A stretch of 64,000 nucleotides of DNA from Eutreptiella sp. 'Long Island Sound 2002' (GCA_964036045.1 OZ038383.1:13532430-13596429); one strand, 5' to 3'. Positions 47,201-56,083 are shown, counted from the stretch's first letter. Numbers and translations are program-made. The notes: generated from the letters alone by a model not told the origin.

Positions 47201-48336
47201 AGTGGACAGCCTTCAGCTGCTGCAAAGGGGTATCGCAGGTTCGCTCTGTTGTGTCAAGAGACTCGCGTAGATTGCAAAAGGCTGCAGCCCAGCTCTGGGG
47301 TGCACTGGGGATAATCTTTGGAATCCCTGCTGCAAACAGCAAGCTTTACCCCCCCTTCAAAATTTCATTTTTCAAAACTGCGATGCAAGGATGCAATGTC
47401 TGTCCCCTTTGGGAGACTTTTGGGGTTTTTGGGAACGTTGCAAGCCTGCGACATCCGGTCCAAATTCTGCAAGCAGGACAATGTCGCTGTTGGTGGTTGT
47501 TCACACTACGCCACTGCCCCAAACAGAAGTGCCCTCGCTGGCCAATTCCTGGGGAAGGCAGATGTTGCCTGAGGCATTCGGAGCAGCAGGGCACTCCGGG
47601 CTGGCACTTGTGATGGCCCTGGTTTTGTAAACAGAAACTGTAAATTGTTGCTGCTTCTCATTTCACCGTCTCAATTTACTCTACACGGTCAATCACGTGC
47701 ATTGTATCAGAAGCCAGCACTAAGAACTGGCTTACGATACCCTTTGCTGTGGTGCATCTTTACCTATCTTTACTTTTGCCAACCCCATGCACGCCAGAAC
47801 ATCGCAAGGAAGCGAAACTATTCAAGGGAGATGACCCTTCTTGGAAGCAGGAGTACGCTGTGCACCATCTCCGTGAGCAGCTATTAGCCTTGGTGGAGCG
47901 CATTACTGACGAGGAGGCCCGGCTGAAGGCTGAAGGGAAGCAGTTCCGTGCATGTCAAGACCAGATCCAAAACCTTCCTGGTGTGCTTCTCAAGTTTCTC
48001 TGTGATTTGTGGCCGTAAAGAATCCATCTTCTGTTGCTGCAGCTGTTGCTATCCCTGTGGAGGGGGGGGCGGGGCATTGGTGTTCAGGCATGTTTCTTTG
48101 AAGAATATGGGAATGCAGGGAAATCGTCATTGCCCTTCTGAATTCAGGGTGCAAGAGCCTTTGTGCACAAGGATCTTGTTGCAAGGTCAACTTATTTTGC
48201 TTTTTCAGCACTACAGTCTAGAATTGCACGGATCAGAGTTCCAAAACCATCCTCAACGTTCCAGTCCGTCCTTGTGGCAATTAATTCCATCCAGCTAGCA
48301 GTGCTGCAAGCTTCCCTCCATGCCATGGCTCACTAG
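29246..48336 (+). CDS. SPX - RING - F-box/elongin A-like protein, nine exons, about 476 residues
   Basis: Exons are 29246-29431, 31011-31136, 31662-31889, 34817-34980, 35108-35222, 45646-45795, 47079-47229, 47798-47980 and 48209-48336. They sum to 1431 bases, all phases match, and the end is a TAG stop. Exon 1 starts MKFGKQLQHQLHPDWGMHYV then NYKQLKRAIK, an SPX N-terminus. Exon 2 has FCDELLCLRTFVMLNYMA and exon 3 VMKIIKKFSKKHGNGN, the SPX lysine-rich helix. The RING (C166, C169, C181, H183, C186, C189, C200, C203) is split exactly at CPICLKVLSNPVALE|CSHRFCWSC. Exon 5 has an F-box-like DVCHHILGFLDAASLTRFGE and exon 6 HPTLWKELVRKRFPEMY. Exon 8 has DDPSWKQEYAVHHLREQLLA, recalling elongin A. Known family roles: SPX binds inositol pyrophosphates; SPX-RING proteins ubiquitinate phosphate transporters. 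The RING-to-F-box and exon 5-6 joins are inferred from phase only; two adjacent genes remain possible. Confidence 0.66.
29650..29735 (-). repeat. tRNA-like sequence in SPX gene intron 1
   Basis: The - strand has TCGCTCAGCGGTCAGAGTGG (A-box-like) and AGTTCAATTCCCGC (B-box-like) at tRNA spacing. Stems pair only partly, so it is likely a tRNA-derived repeat. Confidence 0.3.
29746..29980. repeat. 235-bp direct repeat, copy 1 (tRNA-like at its start)
   Basis: The block starts AGTATGACTCTCCTGTTCGG and ends TGGTCGTCGC. It is repeated almost perfectly at 30062-30296. Its first 80 bases on the - strand carry a TAGTTGAGCGGTAAAAC A-box-like word and GAGTTCGATTCCCG, a B-box-like word. Confidence 0.92.
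30062..30296. repeat. 235-bp direct repeat, copy 2
   Basis: Near-identical to 29746-29980, with an 81-base spacer between the copies (unit-to-unit distance 316). Both copies lie inside intron 1 of the SPX gene. Confidence 0.92.
30300..30674 (+). CDS. Hypothetical lysine/proline-rich ORF inside the SPX gene intron
   Basis: The frame (124 residues at most) ends with a convincing stretch: FINSVPVPTPKDTACGAFCR, then KPKPKPAPKSKAAAYPGPKG and EFGMVYQRKKGFMLAPVEH before TAG. A ttgacgcacag acceptor at about 30462 suggests only the C-terminal 70 residues may be an exon. It cannot be part of the SPX reading frame because it ends in a stop. It may be a nested gene, an alternative last exon giving a truncated SPX protein, or a decayed insertion. 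Confidence 0.35.
   Translation: MTSGHVTDELFMWILTHPPAPHKAHMRYVQTCTMYVCMLLKFGPVCRCPVDLTHRQFINSVPVPTPKDTACGAFCRTKHRPKPKPKPAPKSKAAAYPGPKGQHKQEFGMVYQRKKGFMLAPVEH
32400..34816. other. Intron 3 of the SPX gene: repeat DNA
   Basis: No additional exon is recognised. Between 33574 and 34130 diverged units share TTTTGGCCCTC...TCCCAAAATGGGCC-type words about 130-160 bases apart. From 34431 to 34540 there is a T-rich tract with repeated TTTACAG words. Confidence 0.5.
35836..35984 (+). repeat. 76-bp tandem duplication
   Basis: CACTGAGATTTGGCCACTTT starts at 35836 and again at 35912, and the two units run nearly identical to GCTGTAAGGGACC. The array lies in the long intron between exons 5 and 6 of the SPX gene. 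Confidence 0.9.
37640..39650. repeat. Diverged ~160-bp repeats ('GAGCATCCCAAGTGG' family) with CACCTC ends
   Basis: Words like GAGCATCCCAAGTGGTCCAC recur near 37675, 37851, 38011, 38776 and 39566. They are preceded by CCCAAAATGGGCCATTTTCA-type sequence and followed at 38038 and 39641 by copies of the CACCTC terminal repeat. The same internal family is present in 33.6-34.1 kb. No coding capacity is seen. Confidence 0.65.
38038..38215 (+). repeat. CACCTC terminal repeat, copy at 38.0 kb
   Basis: It begins ATCACCTCGAAGAGAGGTTG, continues TTAGATCAAGCG, then CCAACCCCTTGTAAAATCAT, and closes with CCCAATGGATTTTTTTATTT. Other copies are at about 39641, 41091, 43077, 48551 and 48966 (same orientation) and 10960-11135 (reverse). 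Confidence 0.85.
39880..40760 (+). repeat. Tandem array of a ~193-bp satellite-like unit
   Basis: The word AACATGCTTTACATAG occurs at 39911, 40063, 40257, 40449 and 40643, giving a period of 192-194 bases after a shorter first interval. Each unit carries a C-run of about 7-13 and GAGCTGCCCAGGGTGAAAAA. Reverse-oriented units occur singly or in pairs at 41.65-42.0, 43.68-44.2 and 49.62-49.85 kb. Confidence 0.92.
41091..41280 (+). repeat. CACCTC terminal repeat, copy at 41.1 kb
   Basis: Starts AATCACCTCGCAGAGGTTGT and ends near CCCCCAATGAGCTTTTGGTC, the same layout as the other copies. It is followed by C-rich DNA. Confidence 0.85.
42640..42873 (+). other. Cysteine-rich open segment, possible zinc-binding remnant
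   Basis: Two overlapping + strand frames are Cys-rich. One reads CCKACDEKGATNSYVSQMPC then WNC, a CxxC...CxxC arrangement; the other has several CxxC/CxxH pairs. No start, splice site or family is recognised. It may be a transposon-encoded zinc-binding tail in a decayed copy. Confidence 0.2.
43077..43880 (+). repeat. Composite repeat, copy 1 of a segmental duplication
   Basis: It begins with a CACCTC terminal repeat (43077-43260), contains a ~290-bp stretch from GCCAAAAAAATGTTTTTGGG to GGACGCGAAATCAC, and ends in a reverse-oriented 193-bp satellite unit. The same order occurs at 48966-49815. A reverse-oriented, more diverged copy of the central part lies at 40775-41060. Open frames in it are preserved by the duplication but look non-coding. 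Confidence 0.85.
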
Positions 48337-48550
48337 CTGTGCACAACACACACGATGCAAACCACACTACCTGCGCACTGCATGCATATTGCGCCAAAAT
48401 TTTTTTCCCATGACTAAAAAATGTTCCCAACCAGATTTTTGGGTGCACTTGAGCTGAGGGGGGAGGGGGGGAGGGTGGAGTGGCCAAAATGTTGAGGAGT
48501 TGGGCGCCAAAAGTGCCGGAATTTTTTTTTCCAGCATACGCAAGGGAATG

Positions 48551-48730
48551 AAATCACCTCAAAGAGGGGTTGTTAGATCAAGCGCAGGCACAGGCGTTGT
48601 ATACCCCCCTCCCCTTTGGGTCATCCGCGTATCATACCCCAAGATATGGGATAAGACGTCTATCCCCTCATAAAATCATCATTTTGGGACAAAAAATGAT
48701 CCCCCAATGAATTTTTTGATTTTGACCCCC
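48551..48730 (+). repeat. CACCTC terminal repeat, copy at 48.55 kb
   Basis: Starts ATCACCTCAAAGAGGGGTTG and ends near CCCCCAATGAATTTTTTGAT. A further copy begins 415 bases downstream at 48966. Confidence 0.85.
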
Positions 48731-48965
48731 CCCCCCACCCAACCCCCCGTACCCGGGTACCCCATTTTTTGGGGTTGGGGTGGTGGTGGTTCAAACTTTC
48801 TTTGCGTATTGCGGCCGCTGTGTGTGGTTGGACCTAACCCATTGCGGGGATCCCAAGTCCAAACTCTGGGTACCCCTAGTCGCCCCCCCCCCTCCCCCCC
48901 ATGGGCCCTTGCTCGTGAGGACTTGGCTATTTTTGTGCTGGATAGGTTGTTTAGTGCACCTAAAA

Positions 48966-49815
48966 ATCACCTCACGGAGGTTGTTGGATCAAAGCTAGGC
49001 AGGCCCGCAAAGAGGGGAAAACGCCACATACCCCTCTTTTTGGGCCTATTTGCGTACCCTACCTCATGGGGTTGAATTTTTTGTTTAACGCCGTGTAAAA
49101 CCATTATTTTCTCCCATAAACACATCGCCCAATGAGTTTTTGGTTTGGACCCCCCCAGCCCCCCCCCCCCCCCTCTTGAAACCCACTTTTTTTGCTTTTT
49201 TTGCGGGGCAGGGGGGGTGGAGGCTGGGGTGGGGTGGGGTGGGGTGGGGGGTCAAGAATGTCGAAACCCCCCCCCCCCTTCTGAGTTGAAAATCATGAAT
49301 CTTTTGGTTTCTTTTGAGCCAAAAAAATGTTTTTGGGTCCCAACTCCATTGGGTTTGTGTGGAGCGCAGTGGGACGAGCGTTGCTACGGTTTATGGAGTT
49401 TTTAGTCGTTTTTGCTATGCCGGCATTTTTGGAAACCTTCGTGACCTGTGGTACCCACTCTAAGAGGTGCAAGTGGGGATGTTGTGACGGCGCATGCCTA
49501 CTAGGGTACAAATGGGCATTTTTTGCCATCTCTAGCCTTGCCTCGGGCTGGTCAAGGTTTGTGTGAAGGACGCGAAATCACTATTCCCGCCAATAATGGC
49601 GTACATCTGTGAATGGAATGGTACACAACCTGCTTTCGCAGTTCACCTTGGGCAGCTCAAAAGTTGAAATTTATGAACTTTTTTTTTTTTGATATTGTGA
49701 CCACTCACAATGACCACCCAAGCTATATAGAGCATATTTTAGGCAGTTTCCGTGTTTTTTTTTTAAACCTATTTGGGTATTTGGTGCGGGGGAGGGGGGG
49801 GTCTCCCAAGGCACC
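48966..49815 (+). repeat. Composite repeat, copy 2 of the segmental duplication
   Basis: It has the same component order as 43077-43880. The central ~290 bases (49326-49596) differ from the first copy at only a few positions, so the duplication is recent compared with the other repeats nearby. Confidence 0.85.
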
Positions 49816-50354
49816 CGTACACATTTTGCTCATGCACTTTTTCATCCTGGGCAGCTTAGATATCGAATGTTGGGATATTAGGGATGTTAGGTTCTTTTTG
49901 ATCATTGTTGCCATGTGGCACCAATTAGGCTACACTTTACTGCGCACAATTTCGTCTCATTCCCCTTTTCTTCCACACGAGCCCTCTAAACAACAACGGG
50001 GTCCCGAGTGTTATTTGCAAGTAGTGAGATCAGCTCGCTTGTAGGACGTACCTGTGCGGATTTTGTGTGCCCCCCCGAGTTGGGGTTAAGGTCTTCCACG
50101 CTTGTGTGGCCATGAAAATCGCTCTGAAACTCACAGTCAAAAGGGCTTTACAACAACCCTTTGGACAGGTCCCGACTCATCAGTTTGTCCAAATTGCATC
50201 ACCGTTAAAGGCAGGGGGGGGCAGGGGGGGCACCCGTGGATACAACGCGATGATAGTTTGGCCAAACTACCCCCTTTTTTTGCACATCCCCAAAAAGTAG
50301 TGTTAAGAGGCTAGTTACACATTTTGTACACATTTTTTCCTTTATTGGTCCCCT

Positions 50355-50525
50355 TCAGCACGCACAGCACAACACAGCACAACACAACACAACACAACAC
50401 AACACTACATTGCATTGCACTGCACAACACTTCACTGCACAACACACCACAACACAACACATGCTCAACACAACACCAGACAGCACTTACACTATATTAC
50501 ACTGCACAACACAACATAGCACATT
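50355..50525 (+). repeat. CACAA-type microsatellite
   Basis: Irregular tandem CACAA/CACTGCA units, including ACAACACAACACAACACAAC, run across about 170 bases. Confidence 0.9.
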
Positions 50526-50861
50526 AGACCACTTGAAACCACACAGTTACACCAAAGGGGGAACGTTAGCGCGCCAGGCATCTTTTGTGGCCCGTGCCCC
50601 ACCCGTGGCCTTCCAGGGGGTGCACTAAGGGGGCGCACTTAGCGCAGTACAGCTATTTGGGCGTCTGGCTGTACTAGAGACCCATACTTTGAGATTCTAG
50701 GAGCATCATGGTGACCCCTAGCGTAGGTTTTGACTTCTAATTGCGTGGCCCCTCGAGTTGGGGTTAGGGACTCACAATCCACACTGATCAGCAGATGTTT
50801 TGATTTGGGATGGGTATGGTCCTTCTCGTACCCGAGGTGATTTCTTTGATTTCTAAGTTGG

Positions 50862-51347
50862 GGGCCATGATGGTGCTTATAAAGGCCGGATTCATGTCAT
50901 TGTGCCATTCATTGGAAGAAAGAATGGCACTTTGACAGCCCGCCAACAATGTTACAATGACGTGCACGGGTGGTATAGGGCACACATTGAGCAGCTGTTG
51001 ACTCGGTTGTGGCATTGGGCTTGGTTAGGAACATCTTGCATGGCGGCCCCAATGAGTTGCATTAGTCAGTCCGTATTTTGTTGCATTTTACACAATTTGC
51101 ATCCGGAGGCAAGTCTGTCACCCCCCCTACAGACCATGGGAGCATGTCCCGCCTCATGTTTGGACTGACCAAAGCAACTCGGCCGCCATGCAAGATGAGG
51201 CAGAGGATGAGGCAGAAGTGTGTGTGTGTGTGTGTGTGTGTTGTGTTGCCAGAAGCGCTCCACCGTCGCAGTTTGTGATGAGTGTAAGGAGCACCAATGT
51301 ACTAAATGTATTGACACCCACACTTGTGGGACCAATGTTGTTTGTTA
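50862..51347 (+). pseudogene. Decayed DDE_Tnp_4-type (Harbinger-like) transposase, 3' part
   Basis: The frame gives DGAYKGRIHVIVPFIGRKNG then CYNDVHGWYRAHIEQLLTRL, carrying the second catalytic Asp (DGAY) and the Glu (HIEQ) of a DDE fold. After WHW the reading must shift one frame to continue LVRNILHGGPNELH. A TAG then replaces the expected Gln codon, followed by SVRILLHFTQFASGGKS. A (GT)n tract (51211-51242) lies next, and the protein would end with a cysteine cluster, VCDECKEHQCTKCIDTHTCG, before TAA. In the family this enzyme cuts and joins transposon ends. One frameshift plus one nonsense codon make it inactive. The N-terminal part with the first Asp was not found. Confidence 0.75.
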
Positions 51348-51381
51348 AGTACAATATAGATGACATTTGGAGTTATTGAAT

Positions 51382-51845
51382 TCACAAATATTGCTTTATT
51401 ATGCAACGTGCTTTGTAGGAAAGGTGTGCAGTGCAACGTGGTCTACTTGGGGGGCTTCTCCATGAGAGGGTAAATGTGGGGCTGAAGTCGGGATAGTTAA
51501 TAGAAAAGTAGCGCGCCGGGCGCGCGCCGGGCAAACATTCCCCCAAAGATGTGACAATCATGTTGGTCAACTTGCCGAAGATTTGGCGAGGAGCCATTGG
51601 GATGCCGAGTCCATCTTGGAAGACCATCCGCTGCCGCATGGCAAATGTATCGGGATATTTGATGAGCTCTTTGCACGTTGTGTGACATTTGTGTGACAAA
51701 CCTCAGGGGATCCCTTTATAGGCAGCCACGCAAGAGGAGAGGACCCATCACTGGACGTAATGGGGACCCCTGAATTGAAGACCTCTAACAAAGGTGATGC
51801 TGATGAGGACCTTGTATTTGAATCCTTGTTGGGCATAGCTGCAGG
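51382..51845. other. Doubly open stretch beside the transposase pseudogene
   Basis: The - strand reads ELIKYPDTFAMRQRMVFQDG and GKLTNMIVTSLGECLPG, with AATAAA soon after the stop. The + strand reads WDAESILEDHPLPHGKCIGI then, after one TGA, GEDPSLDVMGTPELKTSNKG. Both look partly coding and cannot both be. It may be the second ORF of the same transposon or unrelated. Strand unresolved. Confidence 0.25.
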
Positions 51846-51959
51846 GCCACACCGTAGTGCTCGACCGTAGTGCTACCTATTTGCATTGCAGTAGTGGTTG
51901 TGTGGTTCATGTTGCACAATTGGTTAATGAAATGTTCAACAAGGCCGGTATTTCAGGCT

Positions 51960-52460
51960 GGAGTATCTCTGTAGCTCTTCCAAGGTTGGCAAGCCTCGTC
52001 TGGCCCTCCCATCGGATCAGCTGCCGACTGTTCTGGGCTTTTAGACAGCTGGGCTTTGATCGGGCTGTCCTGTCCAAGGCCTGCTGCAATTCTTGCGGCA
52101 GGGTTGTGGGTTGGACACCGATGTGCTAGGCCCAGGGGACACACAATGTAGACCACACTACCTATGCGCTACACAAACAGTGCAAAGCACAGCCGCTAGC
52201 TCACAAGTACCTCAGGCTTATCCTGTTGTAGGGCCTCCAAGGCTAGCAAGCCTCGTCCGGCCCTCCCCTCGGATGGGCCGTAGACTGCGCCATTGTTCCA
52301 AGGTGTTGGGGAGCCGGGGTCTGGCTTCAGACCCGGCTTTCAAGCCTCGGTCTTGCCGCAGTCCTTTTGGCAGGGGTGGGTTAGGCACCGATGTGGCATA
52401 TCTCAAAGACACACAATCCCAACCACGCTGCCTGCCACTGCACGTACGATGCAAACCACG
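51960..52460 (+). repeat. ~240-bp diverged direct duplication
   Basis: CCAAGGTTGGCAAGCCTCGT (51979) and CCAAGGCTAGCAAGCCTCGT (52228) open two blocks that stay alignable through GGCACCGATGTG and ACACACAAT words, about 250 bases apart. Confidence 0.75.
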
Positions 52461-52730
52461 GTAACTGCTCACGAAACACATGCTATGCAAGTCACACCCA
52501 CGAGATACAACGTACATACAATGCAAATCACACCCACCAGGCACAACATACGTACCATGCACACCACAGTCACCACCCATGACACACATACTATGCAATC
52601 TACACCAATTAGGCACAACACAAATACAATGCAAACTGGGCACAGCACACAAACACATGCTGTACAAAGCACACCCACTCAACGCAACACACATACCATG
52701 CAAGCCACACTTCCCGCACGACATAAAGCC
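52440..52730 (+). repeat. Degenerate ~42-bp minisatellite
   Basis: Units of the type ACATACNATGCAAATCACAC + CCACCAGGCACAACA recur at roughly 40-45 base spacing. Apparent His/Thr-rich peptides here derive from the repeat. Confidence 0.75.
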
Positions 52731-53510
52731 ACATTTGCTTGGTATGGTGCACTTGCTGAGGGCAAAGGGGTCACAAAAGAATTGCATTTCCCAGTCAGCT
52801 GACAACAACAGGTTAGGGAAGATTGGTGCATGTTTTCTGTAGGGAAAGATGTTGAGAATCCCGACTGGAAGAGCTTGTATGCTGCTCGCTATCTGAAGCA
52901 AAAGCAGTGGAATACTAGAAAGACAGACAAGTCCAAATCCAAGCCTCAAGAGCAACACAGAGGTGTGTAGTTTGAGACCACCTCTGTACCTCAGTGGCCT
53001 GGTAACATGCAGCAGCAGCTCTTGGTCAAGGGGTATTGCAGAGAGCCCAATTTTGGTGGCCCCCGTTGGCCGAAGCAATTTTTTTTTTGGGTTATTCAGG
53101 AGGGCTGGTACCCTTCAGCTCTCCCTGAACCTGTGCCAAAGCCCCCTTCAGGCAAAGATCAATTCCTGCTGTAGGCAAACCTAGGGAAAAGATTCGTAGC
53201 GATTGACGCGTACCAACTGATGTCAACAAGAATGGAACAGCGGCAGATTGGGCGAGCACGGGGTCGTATCATGGGGCGTAGGGGGCATGTGGTGGGCACA
53301 CAGTGGGCATATAGAGGGTACATGGTTGGCACACAGACATGGTATTGCTGCTTCTGGCGGAGCACATCCACCCATGTATTGTCCTCCTACCGGTCCTCTC
53401 TGCTCATGAGGACACTGTCTCTCAGACAAAGGGGATTGCATTCAGATCCCCGCAAATCATGTTTCTACTCAGTGATCCAGGCGGCACTGCTGTGGGTGCC
53501 AATTCCTTGA
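52700..53510 (+). pseudogene. Long + strand frame with three in-frame stops, unrecognised
   Basis: A single frame reads ATFAWYGALAEGKGVTKELH up to a TGA at 52800. It continues VREDWCMFSVGKDVENPDWK then SLYAARYLKQKQW to a TAG at 52968. Next come VPQWPGNMQQQLLVKGYCRE and WYPSALPEPVPKPPSGKDQF to a TAG at 53172, followed by ANLGKRFVAIDAYQLMSTRM. The quality of the residues on both sides of each stop suggests one ancestral coding region. Splicing could remove the first stop (an 18-base GTCAG...CAACAG interval), but not obviously the others. NPDWKSLYAARY resembles the W-x-x-L-Y segment that follows many F-boxes. Function unknown; probably a pseudogene. Confidence 0.4.
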
Positions 53511-53514
53511 GGGG

Positions 53515-55149
53515 TCAAATCAACAATTTGTTGTAGGATGGCGAACCTGCTGTTGTGATGTGCATGTGAGAGAATGGTGCGAGCGATACATGCAACCAAA
53601 AATGGCGCAAAGGGCGGCCTTTGGCTGTTTCCACTGACTTGAGAAACTGCTGCAGCACCCTGTGCTCCCCATGTAATGCCCAATGTGATCGGCCACCCAC
53701 GCGCGTGGACACAAATATGTCACATTTTTCCATTTTGCCCAATTTTGTCTTCGAACATGCCCCGAAAAAGGAACGTCCGCATGTGCCTGATGTAGCCCTG
53801 CCAAACATCCGCCGCAATATCTGCTCCCAGGCCGCCAGCGCTTCGCAAGTCACCGGCAGGAGCGCCAAAAGCACCAAGTCCGCAAGCGAGGGAGTAGCAT
53901 GTGAGATGCCTGGGGGCAGATCTCCGGTGGGTGCGTCCCGTGTAGATGCTGGCGTGCACATGCCTCAGCCCTGCACAGCGGTTTCTGTTGAGATCCTGTG
54001 AGGATGACTGAAGACTTTCCTATACTTATCTCTGGTGTGGCAGAACACTGCAGTCCCGACACCGGGGCTGGCGCGCACGTTTTCTTCCACCCTCAACGGA
54101 TCTACGACTTTTTGAAGTCCAGGAGTCCACTGCAAAGAGGAGCGGCCCAGCGCCTGATGATCCCCGAGCTCCTTTGCGCCGGTGGGCGGAGCGTGCATCA
54201 CCCCCACCATTTTTTGCAGTTGGATGCATGCGATGTGGTGGCCCCTGGTGTCTGACTCCACTGCACATCAATGGCGCCTTTCCAATGCCATTTCGGGCTG
54301 GGCCCGGTGGCGAGGGCTGCTCCAAGCCTCCGATGCACCCAACCACCCCAGTGCCTGGGTGAGCATTGCCCAGCACTGCTTGATCCCCAAATGCTGTGCC
54401 GTTGTTGGAGGGCTGCAGTCAGCCCCGGCTCGTTCGAGTATTACAGACAAAGGCCTCTGAGCGAGCTCTGTCCTTGCACATATTTAGGGCGCTCTCCCTC
54501 GAGCCCGCCACAGTGCCTCTGTTCTCTGTGCGGGCCTGATCTGCCACACCTTCCACGCCGTTCATCCCCCCCCCCAAAAACCACGACACCCCACACAGAC
54601 CCTGTGGCACATGAAGCCGTCGTTTTTTCAGACGTTCGGTTCCCGGCGCCCCTGAGCAGACGGTATGTACTTTCGGTTCATTTCGAAAGTTGCATGGGAT
54701 TGTGTCCCTTGCAGTTGCAGTCCGACTGGATCGGGTGGACTGCCGTTGCCGTGCCCTCTCAGGAGGGCGGCCGCCAATGTATAGTATTCTGTTGGCTGGG
54801 GTTTGCAGCACAGCCTCGGCCCACAAGCCTGCCAACCCCCCATCCTGTTTCTCCCGTCTCTGATCTCTGCGAATTGTCCTGGGGTGACGCCTTAGCACCC
54901 TCGTGAGGCTTTCTGCTGAGGCTTGTGCAAGGGTTCTAGGCGTCATGCATGCCGGCATTTTGCAAGATCCATCGGAAGCGAATGTTTCACCGCTGAAGGG
55001 GACCGAAAGTAGGAAAGCCCGTGGTGAGGTATCTTCGGGTTTCGCTTTCATTTGTGTTGTATGGATTCGCTTGTCTTTTGTAAAAGCCACCTGAGCCTCG
55101 GTGAAGTGCGCACATTCTCCCCCCCACACCCGGAATTGAAATTTTGTTT
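53515..55149. other. Long overlapping open frames on both strands, no firm gene
   Basis: Frames of 150-250 residues are open on both strands, as expected in GC-rich DNA with few stop trinucleotides. On the + strand, a tttttcag acceptor at 54630, an ACG|GTATGT donor near 54661 and a cccttgcag acceptor at about 54710 (then LQSDWIGWTAVAVPSQEGGR) hint at small exons. I cannot build a consistent model. Confidence 0.3.
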
Positions 55150-55768
55150 TTACTGATGAACGCATGTGGCGCCAGTTTTCTGGTGCTGCCTGATTGAGAT
55201 GCTTGACGGGAGTTCAGCTCTGTACAGATTGACCAAAGCCTTGGATGACGGATCTGTGAATGCGGCTGCGATGTGGGTTTCGTCATCTTGCGAATGGAGC
55301 CGGGTACACCCTCGTGGGTGGACGTCTGGTTTCTGGAAGTAGTCAGCTGAACTCTGCTGCGGCAGCACCTCTGCAATGGGCAGTACCCACTCCGGGGCAC
55401 ATGAGCGGCTGAAGTGTTCATCTGCGTCTGTGCATGCTGCATTTTGAGCAGGTGTACACACTGCTGAAGCCCCCATACCCCAGCTGGCATCCCATTCTTT
55501 CAGACCTGTGGACAGTAGGAAGTCCACAGTATACGGGATTGTTGTGTGCTGTTGTATGCTTTCGGACCAAATTTGGGTAGCAAACCTTTTCCGGGAAGAA
55601 TGACCCAAAGGGACTACGCACTGCAGGCCCGCTCGGCCTGCCTAAGTAACGGCCGACAGTGAGCCCACATTGTGTGGTCTGTGGATCTCCCCAGTGTCTC
55701 CATGATGTGGGCAATGCAGGGAAGTGGCCTTGCGCAGCCTTGGATTTTAAGAATTCTCGGGACACCCT
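55150..55768 (-). CDS. Unrecognised - strand gene, two coding blocks
   Basis: Block one (55768-55586) starts after an acgtgcag acceptor and reads RVSREFLKSKAAQGHFPALP then TSWRHWGDPQTTQCG and SPFGSFFPEK before an AAG|GTTTGC donor (61 codons, phase 0). Block two, to the stop at 55150, reads DADEHFSRSCAPEWVLPIAE, VLPQQSSADYFQKPDVHP and AAAFTDPSSKALVNLYRAEL. A tgtccacag acceptor near 55501 fits block two but in a different phase, so a small exon or an error in the model lies between them. No family is recognised. Confidence 0.42.
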
Positions 55769-56041
55769 CTGCACGTAAGTTTGTTGCGGATCATCCGTGA
55801 GGAATATCCTGGAATACTGTACTCCGTGACTTCCCTTCTGGTCAATAATTGGATGCGAGGGAGAGTGGCACCGCAGTGCTCCTTAGTATATTAATTTGCA
55901 TGCTTATTTGTGCCTGTTTGGGCCATGCACTTTCGTGTGGTTTGCACGAATTATACGACAATTTCGTGCTGTTGCCTGTACTATTTTAGATTCAGCATTT
56001 CTCGATCTCCTTGTGTCTATTGATTGTTGTTACTCCAGCTG

Positions 56042-56083
56042 ATGTGTGTGTGTGTGTGTGTGTGAGTGAGTGTGTGTGTGTGC
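56042..56083 (+). repeat. (TG)n microsatellite
   Basis: GTGTGTGTGTGTGTGTGTGA-type tract of about 40 bases with two GA interruptions. Confidence 0.95.

Noticed and set aside
52469-53078. 286-residue - strand frame rich in Cys, Val and His
   Set aside because: It is largely the reverse translation of the 42-bp minisatellite; the apparent periodicity is that of the DNA.
54419-55165. A 248-residue open frame on the - strand
   Set aside because: The + strand is equally open over the same stretch, composition is Arg/Ser-rich as in random GC-rich DNA, and no splice or domain support exists.
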